NCBI GenBank assembly: GCA_964530185.1
Contig: CAZHBB010000002.1
Coordinates: 27,771 to 91,770, forward strand
DNA from: PWVB01 sp964530185
GTDB lineage: Bacteria > Chloroflexota > Anaerolineae > B4-G1 > SLSP01
Reading direction: 5' to 3'
Length of the DNA stretch: 64,000 bases
Within the stretch, counting starts at the first letter, position 1. The number at the start of each line of letters is the position of its first letter. The notes beneath the pieces were generated by a model, which was not told where the DNA came from, searched no databases, and saw only the letters and a list, made by a program, of their open reading frames with translations. A program made the position numbers and the translations under genes. Of the stretch, positions 25,934-33,438 are shown piece after piece.

Positions 25934-26098
25934 ATGCTTGCGATCGTAGCCATACTGATTCTGCTGGCGTTCCTGGTGTTCCCATTGCTGCTGTGGCGGC
26001 CACGCTGGCGTTGGTTTATGCGGCCCATGCGGCGGCCCTGGGTACGCCCCTATCGGTTCCCCAGATTCCGCGGGCCAAGAGGTCGCTGGCGCTGGTAA
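25934..26098 (+). CDS. 54-residue Arg/Trp-rich single-span membrane peptide
   Basis: Translated by hand. ATG 25934 follows GCAGGAGGTGTGACA, a strong ribosome site. The product has one hydrophobic helix (residues 2-20, LAIVAILILLAFLVFPLLL), then a 34-residue tail made almost only of Arg, Trp, Pro and aromatic residues (WRPRWRWFMRP, ending GRWRW). It stops at TAA 26096-26098. It lies divergent to htpG and 136 bases before the tRNA gene. No family is recognised. The strong ribosome site and sharp two-part composition argue that it is real. The basic tail would face the cytoplasm under the positive-inside rule. Confidence 0.6.
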   Translation: MLAIVAILILLAFLVFPLLLWRPRWRWFMRPMRRPWVRPYRFPRFRGPRGRWRW

Positions 26099-26189
26099 CA
26101 AGCGAGAGTTGACAGGAGACAGGGCTACATAGGAAATTGCGCTGATTTCTAAGGGCAAAGACCTGGCGTCCCTACGCCGAAAGCGTGCC

Positions 26190-26217
26190 TTGACGATCCG
26201 GGGCTTGTGAGTATAAT
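26190..26217 (+). promoter_or_regulatory. tRNA-Asn promoter
   Basis: -35 TTGACG (26190-26195), 16-base spacer, perfect -10 TATAAT (26212-26217), ending 17 bases before the mature tRNA 5' end. Confidence 0.75.
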
Positions 26218-26234
26218 GTGAATTGCTAAAGTAA

Positions 26235-26307
26235 TCCTCGGTAGCTCAATTGGCAGAGCGGCCGGCTGTTAACCGGTTGGTTGCTGGTTCGAGTCCAGCC
26301 CGAGGAG
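26235..26307 (+). tRNA. tRNA-Asn (GTT)
   Basis: Complete cloverleaf. The acceptor stem TCCTCGG pairs with CCGAGGA, the D arm is GCTC...GAGC, and the anticodon stem GCCGG/CCGGT encloses loop CTGTTAA with anticodon GTT at 26268-26270. The T arm is GCTGG-TTCGAGT-CCAGC and the discriminator is G at 26307. The CCA end is not encoded. It has its own promoter and terminator. Confidence 0.97.
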
Positions 26308-26311
26308 CAAA

Positions 26312-26343
26312 GGGCCGCACTGGATGCGGCCCTTCTTCGTTTA
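26312..26343 (+). terminator. Terminator of the tRNA-Asn gene
   Basis: GGGCCGCA and TGCGGCCC form an 8-bp stem around CTGGA, followed by TTCTTCGTTTA. It starts 5 bases after the tRNA. Confidence 0.75.
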
Positions 26344-26493
26344 TCCTTCCGATCGCGCCGTGGTGAGACAGGCGGAACCACATCAACCGCACGGCCATCC
26401 CAGCCCCTGCAGGTCAAGAACCAAGTTGACACTCCCGCCACGCCCTCTGGACACGCCTCACCTCTCTCGGTCGGGACACATCGCTCCGACGCT

Positions 26494-26925
26494 CTAACCT
26501 CCATGCAGGCGACGACCCAGGTAATGGATGAGCTCCTCAGCAAGGGCGCCGGTGGTGGTATCCGGCGGGAAACTCCGCCGGCCAACCGATTCCCACGTTC
26601 CGTCAGCACGACGCTGACGGAACATGAGGAGGACCCCATCCTGCTCCCAGCGTATCACCACAGACAAAAGATGGTGCTCCCACCAGCGTCCGCGGTCGCC
26701 ATCCCAGCGCGCCGCATTCTCTGGCGCTTCCATACCTCGGCTCAAAGCCCGGGCCAGCGCGCGGGAGAGTTCATAGGAGGTGGAGCGCCCCAGGGTCAAC
26801 CATACCCGCTGCACAGGTGTGATCTCAACAACCTCACCAGGGACACGGGCGATGACCGGCACCACCACGAAGCCTCTCCCATCTCCATAGACATGAACTT
26901 CTCGTGAGGGTTTTTCTTCAGACAT
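26494..26925 (-). CDS. Conserved-looking hypothetical protein (143 residues)
   Basis: I do not recognise a family. The protein is soluble, mixed alpha/beta, with no signal peptide. It starts MSEEKPSREVHVYGDGRGFV and contains a beta-rich centre (HHLLSVVIRWEQDGVLLMFR) and a C-terminal helix, LAEELIHYLGRRLHG. The ATG at 26925 lies 10 bases after AGGAGGA. It is transcribed divergently from the Mut7-C gene, whose promoter lies just beyond its start, and converges on the tRNA-Asn terminator. Base composition is like its neighbours. Confidence 0.65.
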   Translation of the reverse strand: MSEEKPSREVHVYGDGRGFVVVPVIARVPGEVVEITPVQRVWLTLGRSTSYELSRALARALSRGMEAPENAARWDGDRGRWWEHHLLSVVIRWEQDGVLLMFRQRRADGTWESVGRRSFPPDTTTGALAEELIHYLGRRLHGG

Positions 26926-26959
26926 TAGACACGGTTCCTCCTGCTGTTGGGACTCTCTC

Positions 26960-26987
26960 TTGCCGCTCCAGGACTGATCTCTATACT
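26960..26987 (+). promoter_or_regulatory. Promoter of the Mut7-C gene, probably leaderless
   Basis: -35 TTGCCG (26960-26965), 16-base spacer, -10 TATACT (26982-26987), ending 6 bases before the ATG at 26994. No ribosome site is seen. Confidence 0.5.
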
Positions 26988-26993
26988 GCTCTT

Positions 26994-27770
26994 ATGACTA
27001 ACCCAGAGGACAACGGGACGGCGGATCTACCAATCAAGACAGCCACCTTCCGGTTCTACGCGGAACTGAACGACTTTCTGCCGCGAGAACGCCGACAGCG
27101 GCCCTTCCGCCATCGCTTCCGGGGCTCGCCTGCGGTAAAGGACGTCATCGAGGCATTGGGCGTACCCCATACAGAGGTTGATCTCATACTGATCAACGGT
27201 AGTTCCTCAAACTTCGAAACTCCCCTTGAGGATGGAGACTACGTCGCAGTCTATCCCGTCTTTGAGTCCCTTGACATCAGCTCGCTCACACAGGTACGGC
27301 AACACCCTCTGCGCCAGACGCGCTTCATCCTCGACGTCCACCTGGGAAGGCTGGCACGGCTACTGCGGCTGCTGGGGTTTGACACCCGGTACTGCAACAC
27401 TTACACCGACCCCGAGATCGTGGCGATTGCACGGCGCGAGCACCGCATCATCCTCACACGTGACACCAATCTGCTCAAACGCCGGACCGTCACCCACGGG
27501 TATTGGGTCCGGGCCACTGACCCCATAGACCAGGCGCGTGAGGTACTGCAACGATTCGATCTCCGTGAACAGGTCCTGCCTTTTTCACGCTGCCTGCGAT
27601 GCAACGGCAGGCTGCAGCCGGTGGACAAAGAGGAGATCCTGAGCTGCCTCCCACCTCATGTTGCCGCCCACCATGACGAGTTCCTTATCTGCGAAGGATG
27701 CCACAGGCTGTACTGGCGTGGCTCGCATCTGAGACGACTACAGGCACAAATCGACCGGATCCTCCAGTAA
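26994..27770 (+). CDS. Mut7-C RNase (PIN-like) domain protein with N-terminal ubiquitin-like domain
   Basis: Two-domain protein. Residues about 15-95 are a beta-grasp (ubiquitin/ThiS-like, Mut7-C-associated) domain: TATFRFYAELNDFLP, VKDVIEALGVPHTEVDLILING, and LEDGDYVAVYPVFE. Residues about 105-258 are the Mut7-C RNase domain: RFILDVHLGRLARLLRLLGF, ARREHRIILTRDTNLL with the acidic residues expected of PIN-like nucleases, and a four-Cys zinc ribbon (CLRCNGRL, CEGCHRLYW). 258 residues. The ATG at 26994 lies 6 bases past a -10 box, so a leaderless mRNA is likely. The cellular RNA target is unknown. Confidence 0.87.
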   Translation: MTNPEDNGTADLPIKTATFRFYAELNDFLPRERRQRPFRHRFRGSPAVKDVIEALGVPHTEVDLILINGSSSNFETPLEDGDYVAVYPVFESLDISSLTQVRQHPLRQTRFILDVHLGRLARLLRLLGFDTRYCNTYTDPEIVAIARREHRIILTRDTNLLKRRTVTHGYWVRATDPIDQAREVLQRFDLREQVLPFSRCLRCNGRLQPVDKEEILSCLPPHVAAHHDEFLICEGCHRLYWRGSHLRRLQAQIDRILQ

Positions 27771-27781
27771 AGGCCAGGGAC

Positions 27782-28201
27782 CTATTCGCCCTCCTCCACG
27801 ACGCCCGGCATCTCGAGGTCCACCACGTCCCCGTGGATGTCGACCACGACCTTGAACCCCATCAATCCCAACCACTGCCGTGCCGCCTCGGGCAGCCCCT
27901 GCTTCATCAGTTGTTCCATCTGTTCCCCCATCTGACCCAGCGAGGCCTCGATCGCGGCCTTGGTAAACAGATCGTCGCGGCCCAGATAGCTGAGCATGGC
28001 CTCGACTACCGCTTCGCGGTTAGACAGCACGGTCTCCTGCATCGTCATCAGGACCTGGCGATCCACATAGTCCGATGGAATATGGCGTTGGAAGCCCTGG
28101 TCATCCACGACATAATAGGCATCCGGCCCCACACGTGTGACGGAGACCGGTTGGTCATATTCATCGACCACCAGGCCCGCAAAAACTGCTTCTCGTCCCA
28201 T
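27782..28201 (-). CDS. Hypothetical protein (139 residues)
   Basis: No family recognised. The ATG at 28201 (MGREAVFAGLVVDEYDQPVS) is chosen over a start eight codons upstream because GGGAGGGACAGAGGA precedes it. A beta-strand-rich N-terminal third (YYVVDDQGFQRHIPSDYVDR) is followed by long helices (LLTMQET-like through LGQMGEQMEQLMKQGLPE) and a final beta hairpin ending in an acidic tail. No signal peptide or membrane segment. It converges on the Mut7-C gene with an 11-base gap. The clear amphipathic helices and normal codon use suggest a real protein. Confidence 0.65.
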   Translation of the reverse strand: MGREAVFAGLVVDEYDQPVSVTRVGPDAYYVVDDQGFQRHIPSDYVDRQVLMTMQETVLSNREAVVEAMLSYLGRDDLFTKAAIEASLGQMGEQMEQLMKQGLPEAARQWLGLMGFKVVVDIHGDVVDLEMPGVVEEGE

Positions 28202-28325
28202 AGTCCTCTGTCCCTCCCGGCCCAATCGTTGGGTGGCCTTGGGGATATCCCATCAAGTATCGTCGATCCTTCCCCACACACCTCACTCCTAAGGGAAAAA
28301 CCGCTGCACTTTGCCCAAGATTTGT

Positions 28326-28342
28326 TTTAAGGTAAACTTAAA
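28326..28342. promoter_or_regulatory. AT-rich inverted repeat upstream of degV (possible operator)
   Basis: TTTAAG and CTTAAA, perfect arms with spacer GTAAA, in the 283-base divergent region between the hypothetical gene and degV. A TTGACG hexamer at 28367-28372 could be a -35 for degV, but its -10 (TGCTAT at 17 bases) is weak. Confidence 0.3.
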
Positions 28343-28484
28343 GCAGGAATAAGGAACCTCTCGGATTTGACGTATGTTTGGCCAGGCCATGCTATGCTGG
28401 CCCTCACCTAAATCCTAGCAGATTTCGACTCAAGTTCCAGCACCGGCAGCCGTCCTGGTCACCGACAGAGAACTGGAGGAGAAC

Positions 28485-29411
28485 TTGACAGCAGCTTCGA
28501 TTGCCATTGTCACCGATTCAGCCTCGGGTCTTCCCGAGGCACTCGCTCAGCAACACAATATCCAGGTTATCCGCTACTGGGTGCACTTGGGGGATGAGTC
28601 CTTCATCTCAGGTGTGACTATTGACCCGCCGGCCTTCTTTCAGCGCCTCCGGGCCGACCCTGCCCAGGCAGCCCACACAGGCGTGCCTGCTGTCGCCAAG
28701 TTCCTCGAAGCCTACAGGCAGGCTGCAAGTTGGGCCAAAGCGATCGTCTCTGTGCATGTGGCGGGCAAGCAAAGCGGCACATGCAGCGCGGCAGAGGTGG
28801 CGGCACGGGAAAGCCCAATACCTGTCACCATCATTGACACCGAGACGACCGCCATGGCCGAGGGTTTCGTCGCCTTGGCATGCGCTCGTCTGGCCGAGCA
28901 GGGCGCAACCCTGGAACAGGTCGTCGAGCAGGCCCACGCTGCGGTGCGTAACGTCGGACTGTATGCGCTGTTGGAAAACATCTCCTACGCTCTCAAGGGC
29001 GGTCGGCTTTCCAGCGCAGCCAGCGCGGTGGGCACCCTGCTGAAGATCCAGCCTCTGATCCGGGTCAGAGACAACAGGGTGAGTCTGATCGGGCAGGCAC
29101 GCCGTCGCGCCAAAGGCCTCCAATCGCTGATCGACAAGGTGTGCAAGGAAGTCGGCGATGCGCCAGTGCGCCTGGCGGTCCACTACGCCGAGGATGAAGA
29201 GGAAGGGCAAAGTGTTCTGGACGCCCTCAAATCACGCCTCCACTGCATCGAAGCCTATCTGACCCGTGTGCCTGTGGAGTTGGGCGTACACGCCGGCCCA
29301 GGGTCTATCGGTATCGCTTACCATGCTGAGCGCGAGACCACCGGACTGCGGGAACGCCTTGAGCGCCTGGGAGCCCAGGCTAAAGAGATGCTGCAATCAC
29401 GCCTTCCGTAA
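28485..29411 (+). CDS. DegV-family fatty-acid-binding protein
   Basis: DegV-fold protein. Members bind fatty acids and act as FakB-type partners of fatty acid kinase. The start is TTG 28485, five bases after GGAGGAG. The N-terminus is IAIVTDSASGLPEAL and the typical GVTIDPPAFFQRLR and TGVPAVAKFLEAYRQA follow. VTIIDTETTAMAEGFVAL and ISYALKGGRLSSAASAVGTLLKIQPL, with the lipid-contacting Arg/Ser cluster, are well conserved. The GSIGIAYHAE-type segment near residue 275 matches the family end GPGxxGxxY. 308 residues, one more than a typical FakB with extra C-terminal helix. No fatty acid kinase gene is in the window. Confidence 0.88.
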   Translation: MTAASIAIVTDSASGLPEALAQQHNIQVIRYWVHLGDESFISGVTIDPPAFFQRLRADPAQAAHTGVPAVAKFLEAYRQAASWAKAIVSVHVAGKQSGTCSAAEVAARESPIPVTIIDTETTAMAEGFVALACARLAEQGATLEQVVEQAHAAVRNVGLYALLENISYALKGGRLSSAASAVGTLLKIQPLIRVRDNRVSLIGQARRRAKGLQSLIDKVCKEVGDAPVRLAVHYAEDEEEGQSVLDALKSRLHCIEAYLTRVPVELGVHAGPGSIGIAYHAERETTGLRERLERLGAQAKEMLQSRLP

Positions 29412-29435
29412 TCCTGACGTCTGGATCGTTCCCTC

Positions 29436-29867
29436 ATGGCACTCAAAGAAAGACAACGACAATTGCGGGTTGTGGCAGAGGTGTTGACCGTGCATATCCC
29501 GCAGTTTATGGATTCCGATCCCGATCTGGTCAAAGATCTACTGTCTGTCGTGGGGACCGCACTGAGTAACATCCATGAGGATGCAGAGGCCTCAGCCAAT
29601 GCATGGGACAAGCGAGCCTATCACGTGCGGGCCGATAGACTGCGCCGCGAGTGGGGATGGGCGCTCGCAGCATCCAACTATGCTCTGGGCCTGGCCCTAC
29701 GCCCGCATCCTGTGACCCCGCTGAACGTTCAGAGGCTCAAACAACTTATCCGGCCGGGGGTTGAGAAACCTGCTCGCCGTCAGATCACGGACCCCACCCG
29801 GTTTCGCGGCGCGGCCCAGGCCGTCAGACGACAGCAGGCACGGAAACGAAAACCGATACGGGAATAA
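29436..29867 (+). CDS. Hypothetical basic protein downstream of degV
   Basis: Unrecognised 143-residue protein. Mostly helical: LRVVAEVLTVHIPQFMDSD, then DLLSVVGTALSNIHEDAEAS and AWDKRAYHVRADRLRREW. The C-terminal 45 residues are rich in Arg, Lys and Gln (QAVRRQQARKRKPIRE), which may contact nucleic acid. It starts 24 bases after degV's stop with no clear ribosome site, so it probably depends on read-through from degV. The Fur gene follows after 61 bases. Confidence 0.6.
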   Translation: MALKERQRQLRVVAEVLTVHIPQFMDSDPDLVKDLLSVVGTALSNIHEDAEASANAWDKRAYHVRADRLRREWGWALAASNYALGLALRPHPVTPLNVQRLKQLIRPGVEKPARRQITDPTRFRGAAQAVRRQQARKRKPIRE

Positions 29868-29928
29868 TCGCACAATGCCAGGGAGGCAGCGCACCAATAC
29901 AAGCAGTAGTGTGTCATGAGCCATAGTC

Positions 29929-30372
29929 ATGTCCTGTGAAGCGTATTTCGCCGAACAACTAAGAAAGCGTGGATTCCGGGTGACCCCCCAGCGCGAGGCG
30001 GTCTTGGCAGCACTCCATGAGCTTGAGGGCCTGGTCACGGCGGAGGAGATCTTCGAACGGGTACAGGCACAGACGGCGCCGGTGGATCGCTCAACGGTCT
30101 ACCGTACGCTCGATCTCCTCGAGGGGATCGGGTTGCTGGCGGTAGTGGATTCTGGAGACGCGCAGCGCCGATATGAACTGTTGCGGGTGGAAGCGCCCCA
30201 CCATCACCTAAGATGTACCCGATGCGGCGCAATTATCCCTGTGGACTACGCCGTGTTTGAGTCGCTGTTCGAAGAGCTGCGGCGGACAACCGGTTTCGTG
30301 GTCACCTCAAGTTCGTTGACGATTCCCGGGCTCTGCGCACGGTGTGCCGAGGAAGCCTCACGCTCCGAATGA
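29929..30372 (+). CDS. Fur-family metal-dependent transcriptional repressor
   Basis: DNA-binding regulator sensing iron, zinc, manganese or nickel. The winged helix is in residues 10-80: RKRGFRVTPQREAVLAALHE, then TAEEIFERVQ and VDRSTVYRTLDLLEGIGLL. The metal and dimer domain has HHHLRCTRCGAIIPVD, giving His ligands and the first Cys pair, and CARCAEEA, the second Cys pair of a structural zinc site. 147 residues. No ribosome site precedes the ATG. It lies directly upstream of the larEBC promoter, so it might control nickel-related genes, an inference from position only. Confidence 0.9.
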   Translation: MSCEAYFAEQLRKRGFRVTPQREAVLAALHELEGLVTAEEIFERVQAQTAPVDRSTVYRTLDLLEGIGLLAVVDSGDAQRRYELLRVEAPHHHLRCTRCGAIIPVDYAVFESLFEELRRTTGFVVTSSSLTIPGLCARCAEEASRSE

Positions 30373-30392
30373 TCACGATGCAGGGCAAAGCA

Positions 30393-30425
30393 GCCTGGAG
30401 ATACACTCTTCAGGCTCTTCTCGTT
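30393..30425 (+). terminator. Probable terminator of the Fur gene
   Basis: GCCTGGAGA pairs with TCTTCAGGC (one G-U), loop TACAC, followed by TCTTCTCGTTG. It starts 21 bases after the stop codon. Confidence 0.55.
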
Positions 30426-30431
30426 GTGGTC

Positions 30432-30459
30432 TTGGCCCATGCTAGGTTTATGCCATAAT
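30432..30459 (+). promoter_or_regulatory. Promoter of the larEBC operon
   Basis: -35 TTGGCC (30432-30437), 16-base spacer, -10 CATAAT (30454-30459), about 70 bases before the larE ATG. The leader between them shows no clear regulatory fold. Confidence 0.5.
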
Positions 30460-30529
30460 GGGGGCCTGCAATCGAGAGTCCCTCGATACTTCCTCGATAT
30501 TGGTCTGATAAGGAAAGAGAGATATTGTG

Positions 30530-31339
30530 ATGACGCATGGGAAGTTGGAGTTACTGCGACAGCGGTTGTCGCAGATGGAAAGCATACTGGTGGCATACTC
30601 CGGCGGGGTTGACAGCACCTTCCTCCTCAAGGTCGCCCATGAGGTGCTTGGCCACCGGGCCATGGGAGTGCTGGTGAGCTCTCCGCTAATCCCCGGCTAT
30701 GAACAAGAGGAGGCGCTGGAGATAGCGCGCGCCCTGGGCCTGCCCGTGGATGTCATTGCAGCCGATGCATTTGACGACACCCGGGTATTGGAGAACTCCC
30801 CCGAGCGCTGCTACTTCTGCAAGGCCAACATCTGTCGCCTCCTCAAGGCCTACGCACACAACCATGGGTTGGGCACGATCGTCGACGGCACCAACGCGGA
30901 TGACCGCGGGGATTACCGGCCTGGTCAACGCGCCGCCCGAGAGTGCGGTATGCAGAGCCCGTTGTTGGATGTGGGCCTGACCAAAGCGGAGATCCGATCG
31001 CTGGCCCAGGAGTTGGGGTTGCCCAACTGGAACAAACCCTCCGCTGCCTGCCTCGCATCGCGGGTGCCCTACGGCACACCCATCACACAGGAGATCCTGA
31101 CGCGCATCGCTCGTGCGGAGCAGACCCTGCGGGACCTGGGGTTCCAGGAACTGCGTGTGCGGCATCACGGTCAGGTGGCGCGCATCGAGGTCCCCGTCGA
31201 GTATTTTGAGCGGTTGTTGGAACGACGGGAGGAGATCGTCAGCGGGCTGAAAGCAGCGGGCTATGCCTATGTGACGCTGGACTTGCAGGGGTTCCGCTCA
31301 GGCAGCATGAACGAGGTGATAACGACCAATGGACCCTGA
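30530..31339 (+). CDS. larE: LarE, sulfur transferase of nickel-pincer cofactor synthesis
   Basis: ATP-dependent (PP-loop) enzyme that inserts sulfur into the pyridinium dicarboxylate precursor of the nickel-pincer (NPN) cofactor. The PP-loop AYSGGVDSTFLLKVA is at residues 22-36. The C-terminal domain has the sulfur-donor region PSAACLASRVPYG with Cys174. A second pair, Cys94 and Cys97 (ERCYFCKANI), is present. Three-Cys LarE proteins are known to bind a [4Fe-4S] cluster and recycle sulfide rather than sacrifice a cysteine, so this one is probably of that type. ATG 30530 follows AAGGAAAGAGAG. 269 residues. larB begins 11 bases before its end. Confidence 0.92.
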   Translation: MTHGKLELLRQRLSQMESILVAYSGGVDSTFLLKVAHEVLGHRAMGVLVSSPLIPGYEQEEALEIARALGLPVDVIAADAFDDTRVLENSPERCYFCKANICRLLKAYAHNHGLGTIVDGTNADDRGDYRPGQRAARECGMQSPLLDVGLTKAEIRSLAQELGLPNWNKPSAACLASRVPYGTPITQEILTRIARAEQTLRDLGFQELRVRHHGQVARIEVPVEYFERLLERREEIVSGLKAAGYAYVTLDLQGFRSGSMNEVITTNGP

Positions 31340-32117
31340 GAAAGTCCGCGACCTCCTACAGAGTGTCCGCCAGGGCACGGTGGACATCGAGACCGCGATG
31401 GAGAAGTTGAAAGCACTCCCATACGAGGACCTGGGGGACTTTGCCCGTCTGGACCTCCATCGTGGCCTGCGCAATGCCATGCCAGAGGTCGTGTTCTGTG
31501 AGAGCAAGACCAGTGAGCAGGCCACTGCCATCCTGCAGCGGCTATGGGAGCACCACGACCGCGTCCTGGGGACCCGCGTGTCCCCAGCCATGGCATCTCG
31601 CATCCAGGAGGTATTGCCAGAGGCACACTATGATCCGATCTCACGCCTCCTGACGCTTACACGGGCTCCCCTGCCCACGCCACCAGAGGGCACTCCATAT
31701 GCCATGGTGGTATGCGGGGGCACATCTGACTTGCCGGTGGCTGAGGAGGCGGCGCAGGTATTGGAGTTCCTGGGGCACCCCGTGGAACGCGCCGTTGACG
31801 TGGGCGTAGCCGGCCTGCACAGACTGCTCAGCGAGCTGCCGCGATTGATACGCGCCAATGTCGTCATCGCCGTCGCCGGGATGGAGGGCGCACTCACCAG
31901 CGTCGTGGCCGGGCTGGTGGCGGCTCCAGTGATCGGGGTTCCCACCAGTGTGGGATATGGCGTCAACTTCCAGGGTGTGGCTCCGTTGCTCACTATGATG
32001 AACTCCTGCGCCTCTGGGGTCGCTGTCATGAACATCGACAACGGCTACGGTGCGGCTGTGTTTGCCCACCTGATCCTACGACAGATAAGCCTCTCTAACA
32101 CTCAACTTGAGGAGTGA
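31329..32117 (+). CDS. larB: LarB, nicotinic acid adenine dinucleotide carboxylase/hydrolase
   Basis: First enzyme of NPN cofactor synthesis. It carboxylates nicotinic acid adenine dinucleotide at C5 and releases AMP. The C-terminal half is PurE-like: AMVVCGGTSDLPVAEEAAQV, VGVAGLHRLLSELPRL, VIAVAGMEGALTSVVAGLV and APVIGVPTSVGYG. The catalytic Cys is expected in NSCASGVAVMNIDNGYGA near residue 227. The helical N-terminal third (VRDLLQSVRQGTVDIETAMEKL) is typical of LarB. 262 residues. It overlaps larE by 11 bases, so translation is probably coupled, and is followed by larC after 7 bases. Confidence 0.94.
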   Translation: MDPEKVRDLLQSVRQGTVDIETAMEKLKALPYEDLGDFARLDLHRGLRNAMPEVVFCESKTSEQATAILQRLWEHHDRVLGTRVSPAMASRIQEVLPEAHYDPISRLLTLTRAPLPTPPEGTPYAMVVCGGTSDLPVAEEAAQVLEFLGHPVERAVDVGVAGLHRLLSELPRLIRANVVIAVAGMEGALTSVVAGLVAAPVIGVPTSVGYGVNFQGVAPLLTMMNSCASGVAVMNIDNGYGAAVFAHLILRQISLSNTQLEE

Positions 32118-32124
32118 AACCTCT

Positions 32125-33438
32125 ATGCCCATCCTTTACTTCGACTGTATCGCTGGAGCCAGTGGAGACATGATCCTGGGGGCACTGGTGGACGCCGGCG
32201 TGACCCTCGAGGCCCTGAGCCAGGGGCTCAACGCGCTCCATCTGCCAGATTTCGAGCTGCGGGCAAAGCGAGTGAGCAAGCTGGCTTTCACCGCCACAAA
32301 GGTCAATGTGGTGGTCGCCGATGATGTACCAGAACGTCACCTGTCCGACATCCTGGAGATCATCGAGGGGAGCGCCCTTTCGAACGAGCTGAAGGCCCGT
32401 GCGCGTGCGATCTTCACCCGTCTGGGCACTGCTGAGGCAGGTATTCACGGCACAGACCTGGCTCAGGTACACCTGCACGAACTGGGAGGTGTCGACACCA
32501 TTGTTGACGTGGTGGGTGCCCTGGTGGGCCTGGAGCTTCTGAATATCGAGCGAGTGATTGTCTCCCCCATCCCCCTGGGGCGAGGATTCATCCACGGGGC
32601 CCACGGGCAGATCCCACTGCCAGCGCCGGCTACCCTGGCTCTTCTTCAAGGGGCGCCCGTCATCGGCAGTCCCCTCAACGTCGAGACGGTCACCCCCACT
32701 GGCGCCGTGCTGCTGACATCTCTCGCCGATGGGTATGGCCCGATCCCACCTATGCGGCTCTCTGCTGTTGGATACGGCGCCGGTCAACGGGATCTAGCTA
32801 TCCCCAACGTCCTGCGCGTCCTGATCGGGGAGGAACTCGCAGAGTCCCCCAACTGGCACAGGGAAAGCAGCAGCCACAGCCATGCACACCCCCATCCCTC
32901 TCCCTACAACCATGACCACAGCCACAGCGCCGTCAGCCCGGACGATACGCACCCACCCACCCCCACGCACACCACGCGCTCCTGCCTGGATACCACCCAT
33001 CTCAAAGTGTTGGAGACAAACATCGACGACCTGAACCCAGAATTCTATGCCCACGTGATGGATCGTCTCTTTGAGGCGGGGGCGTTGGATGTGTTCCTGG
33101 CTCCCATCCAGATGAAGAAGAACCGTCCGGCAACCCTGCTGCGGGTCCTGTGCACACCGGAGCAGACGGAGGCTATGACCGCGATCCTCTTCTCTGAGAC
33201 CAGCACCCTGGGGATACGCGAGCACACCGTGGCGCGGTATGCCCTAGCACGCACTATGACCACAGTAGAGACTCCCTATGGCCCCGTGCGCGTCAAGGTC
33301 GCCACGTTGCCCAACGGTGAGACCAAGAGCGCGCCCGAGTACGAGGACTGCCGCGCGCGGGCCAAAGCGCACCGCGTGCCCATCTGGGTGGTGTATGCTG
33401 CCGCACAGATGGCGGCGCAACAGCAGGGAGAGAGTTAG
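32125..33438 (+). CDS. larC: LarC, nickel insertase of NPN cofactor synthesis (single-frame, His-rich)
   Basis: CTP-dependent cyclometallase that inserts nickel into the pincer ligand. The ATG at 32125 follows GAGGAGTG. Conserved N-terminus YFDCIAGASGDMILGALVDA; then VHLHELGGVDTIVDVVGAL and TPTGAVLLTSLADGYG. A His-rich linker (about 250-295, SHSHAHPHPS and NHDHSHS) probably holds nickel. The second domain starts LETNIDDLNPEFYAHVMDRL. In Lactiplantibacillus plantarum LarC1 and LarC2 are joined by a programmed frameshift, but here both parts are in one frame. 437 residues. No larA racemase gene is present nearby. The 3' end overlaps the convergent transporter ATPase gene by 4 bases. Confidence 0.94.
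   Translation: MPILYFDCIAGASGDMILGALVDAGVTLEALSQGLNALHLPDFELRAKRVSKLAFTATKVNVVVADDVPERHLSDILEIIEGSALSNELKARARAIFTRLGTAEAGIHGTDLAQVHLHELGGVDTIVDVVGALVGLELLNIERVIVSPIPLGRGFIHGAHGQIPLPAPATLALLQGAPVIGSPLNVETVTPTGAVLLTSLADGYGPIPPMRLSAVGYGAGQRDLAIPNVLRVLIGEELAESPNWHRESSSHSHAHPHPSPYNHDHSHSAVSPDDTHPPTPTHTTRSCLDTTHLKVLETNIDDLNPEFYAHVMDRLFEAGALDVFLAPIQMKKNRPATLLRVLCTPEQTEAMTAILFSETSTLGIREHTVARYALARTMTTVETPYGPVRVKVATLPNGETKSAPEYEDCRARAKAHRVPIWVVYAAAQMAAQQQGES

Noticed and set aside
32870..32960. His-rich segment in larC as a short tandem repeat or CRISPR-like array
   Set aside because: It is in frame within LarC and the DNA repeats are irregular. It is a coding His-rich linker.
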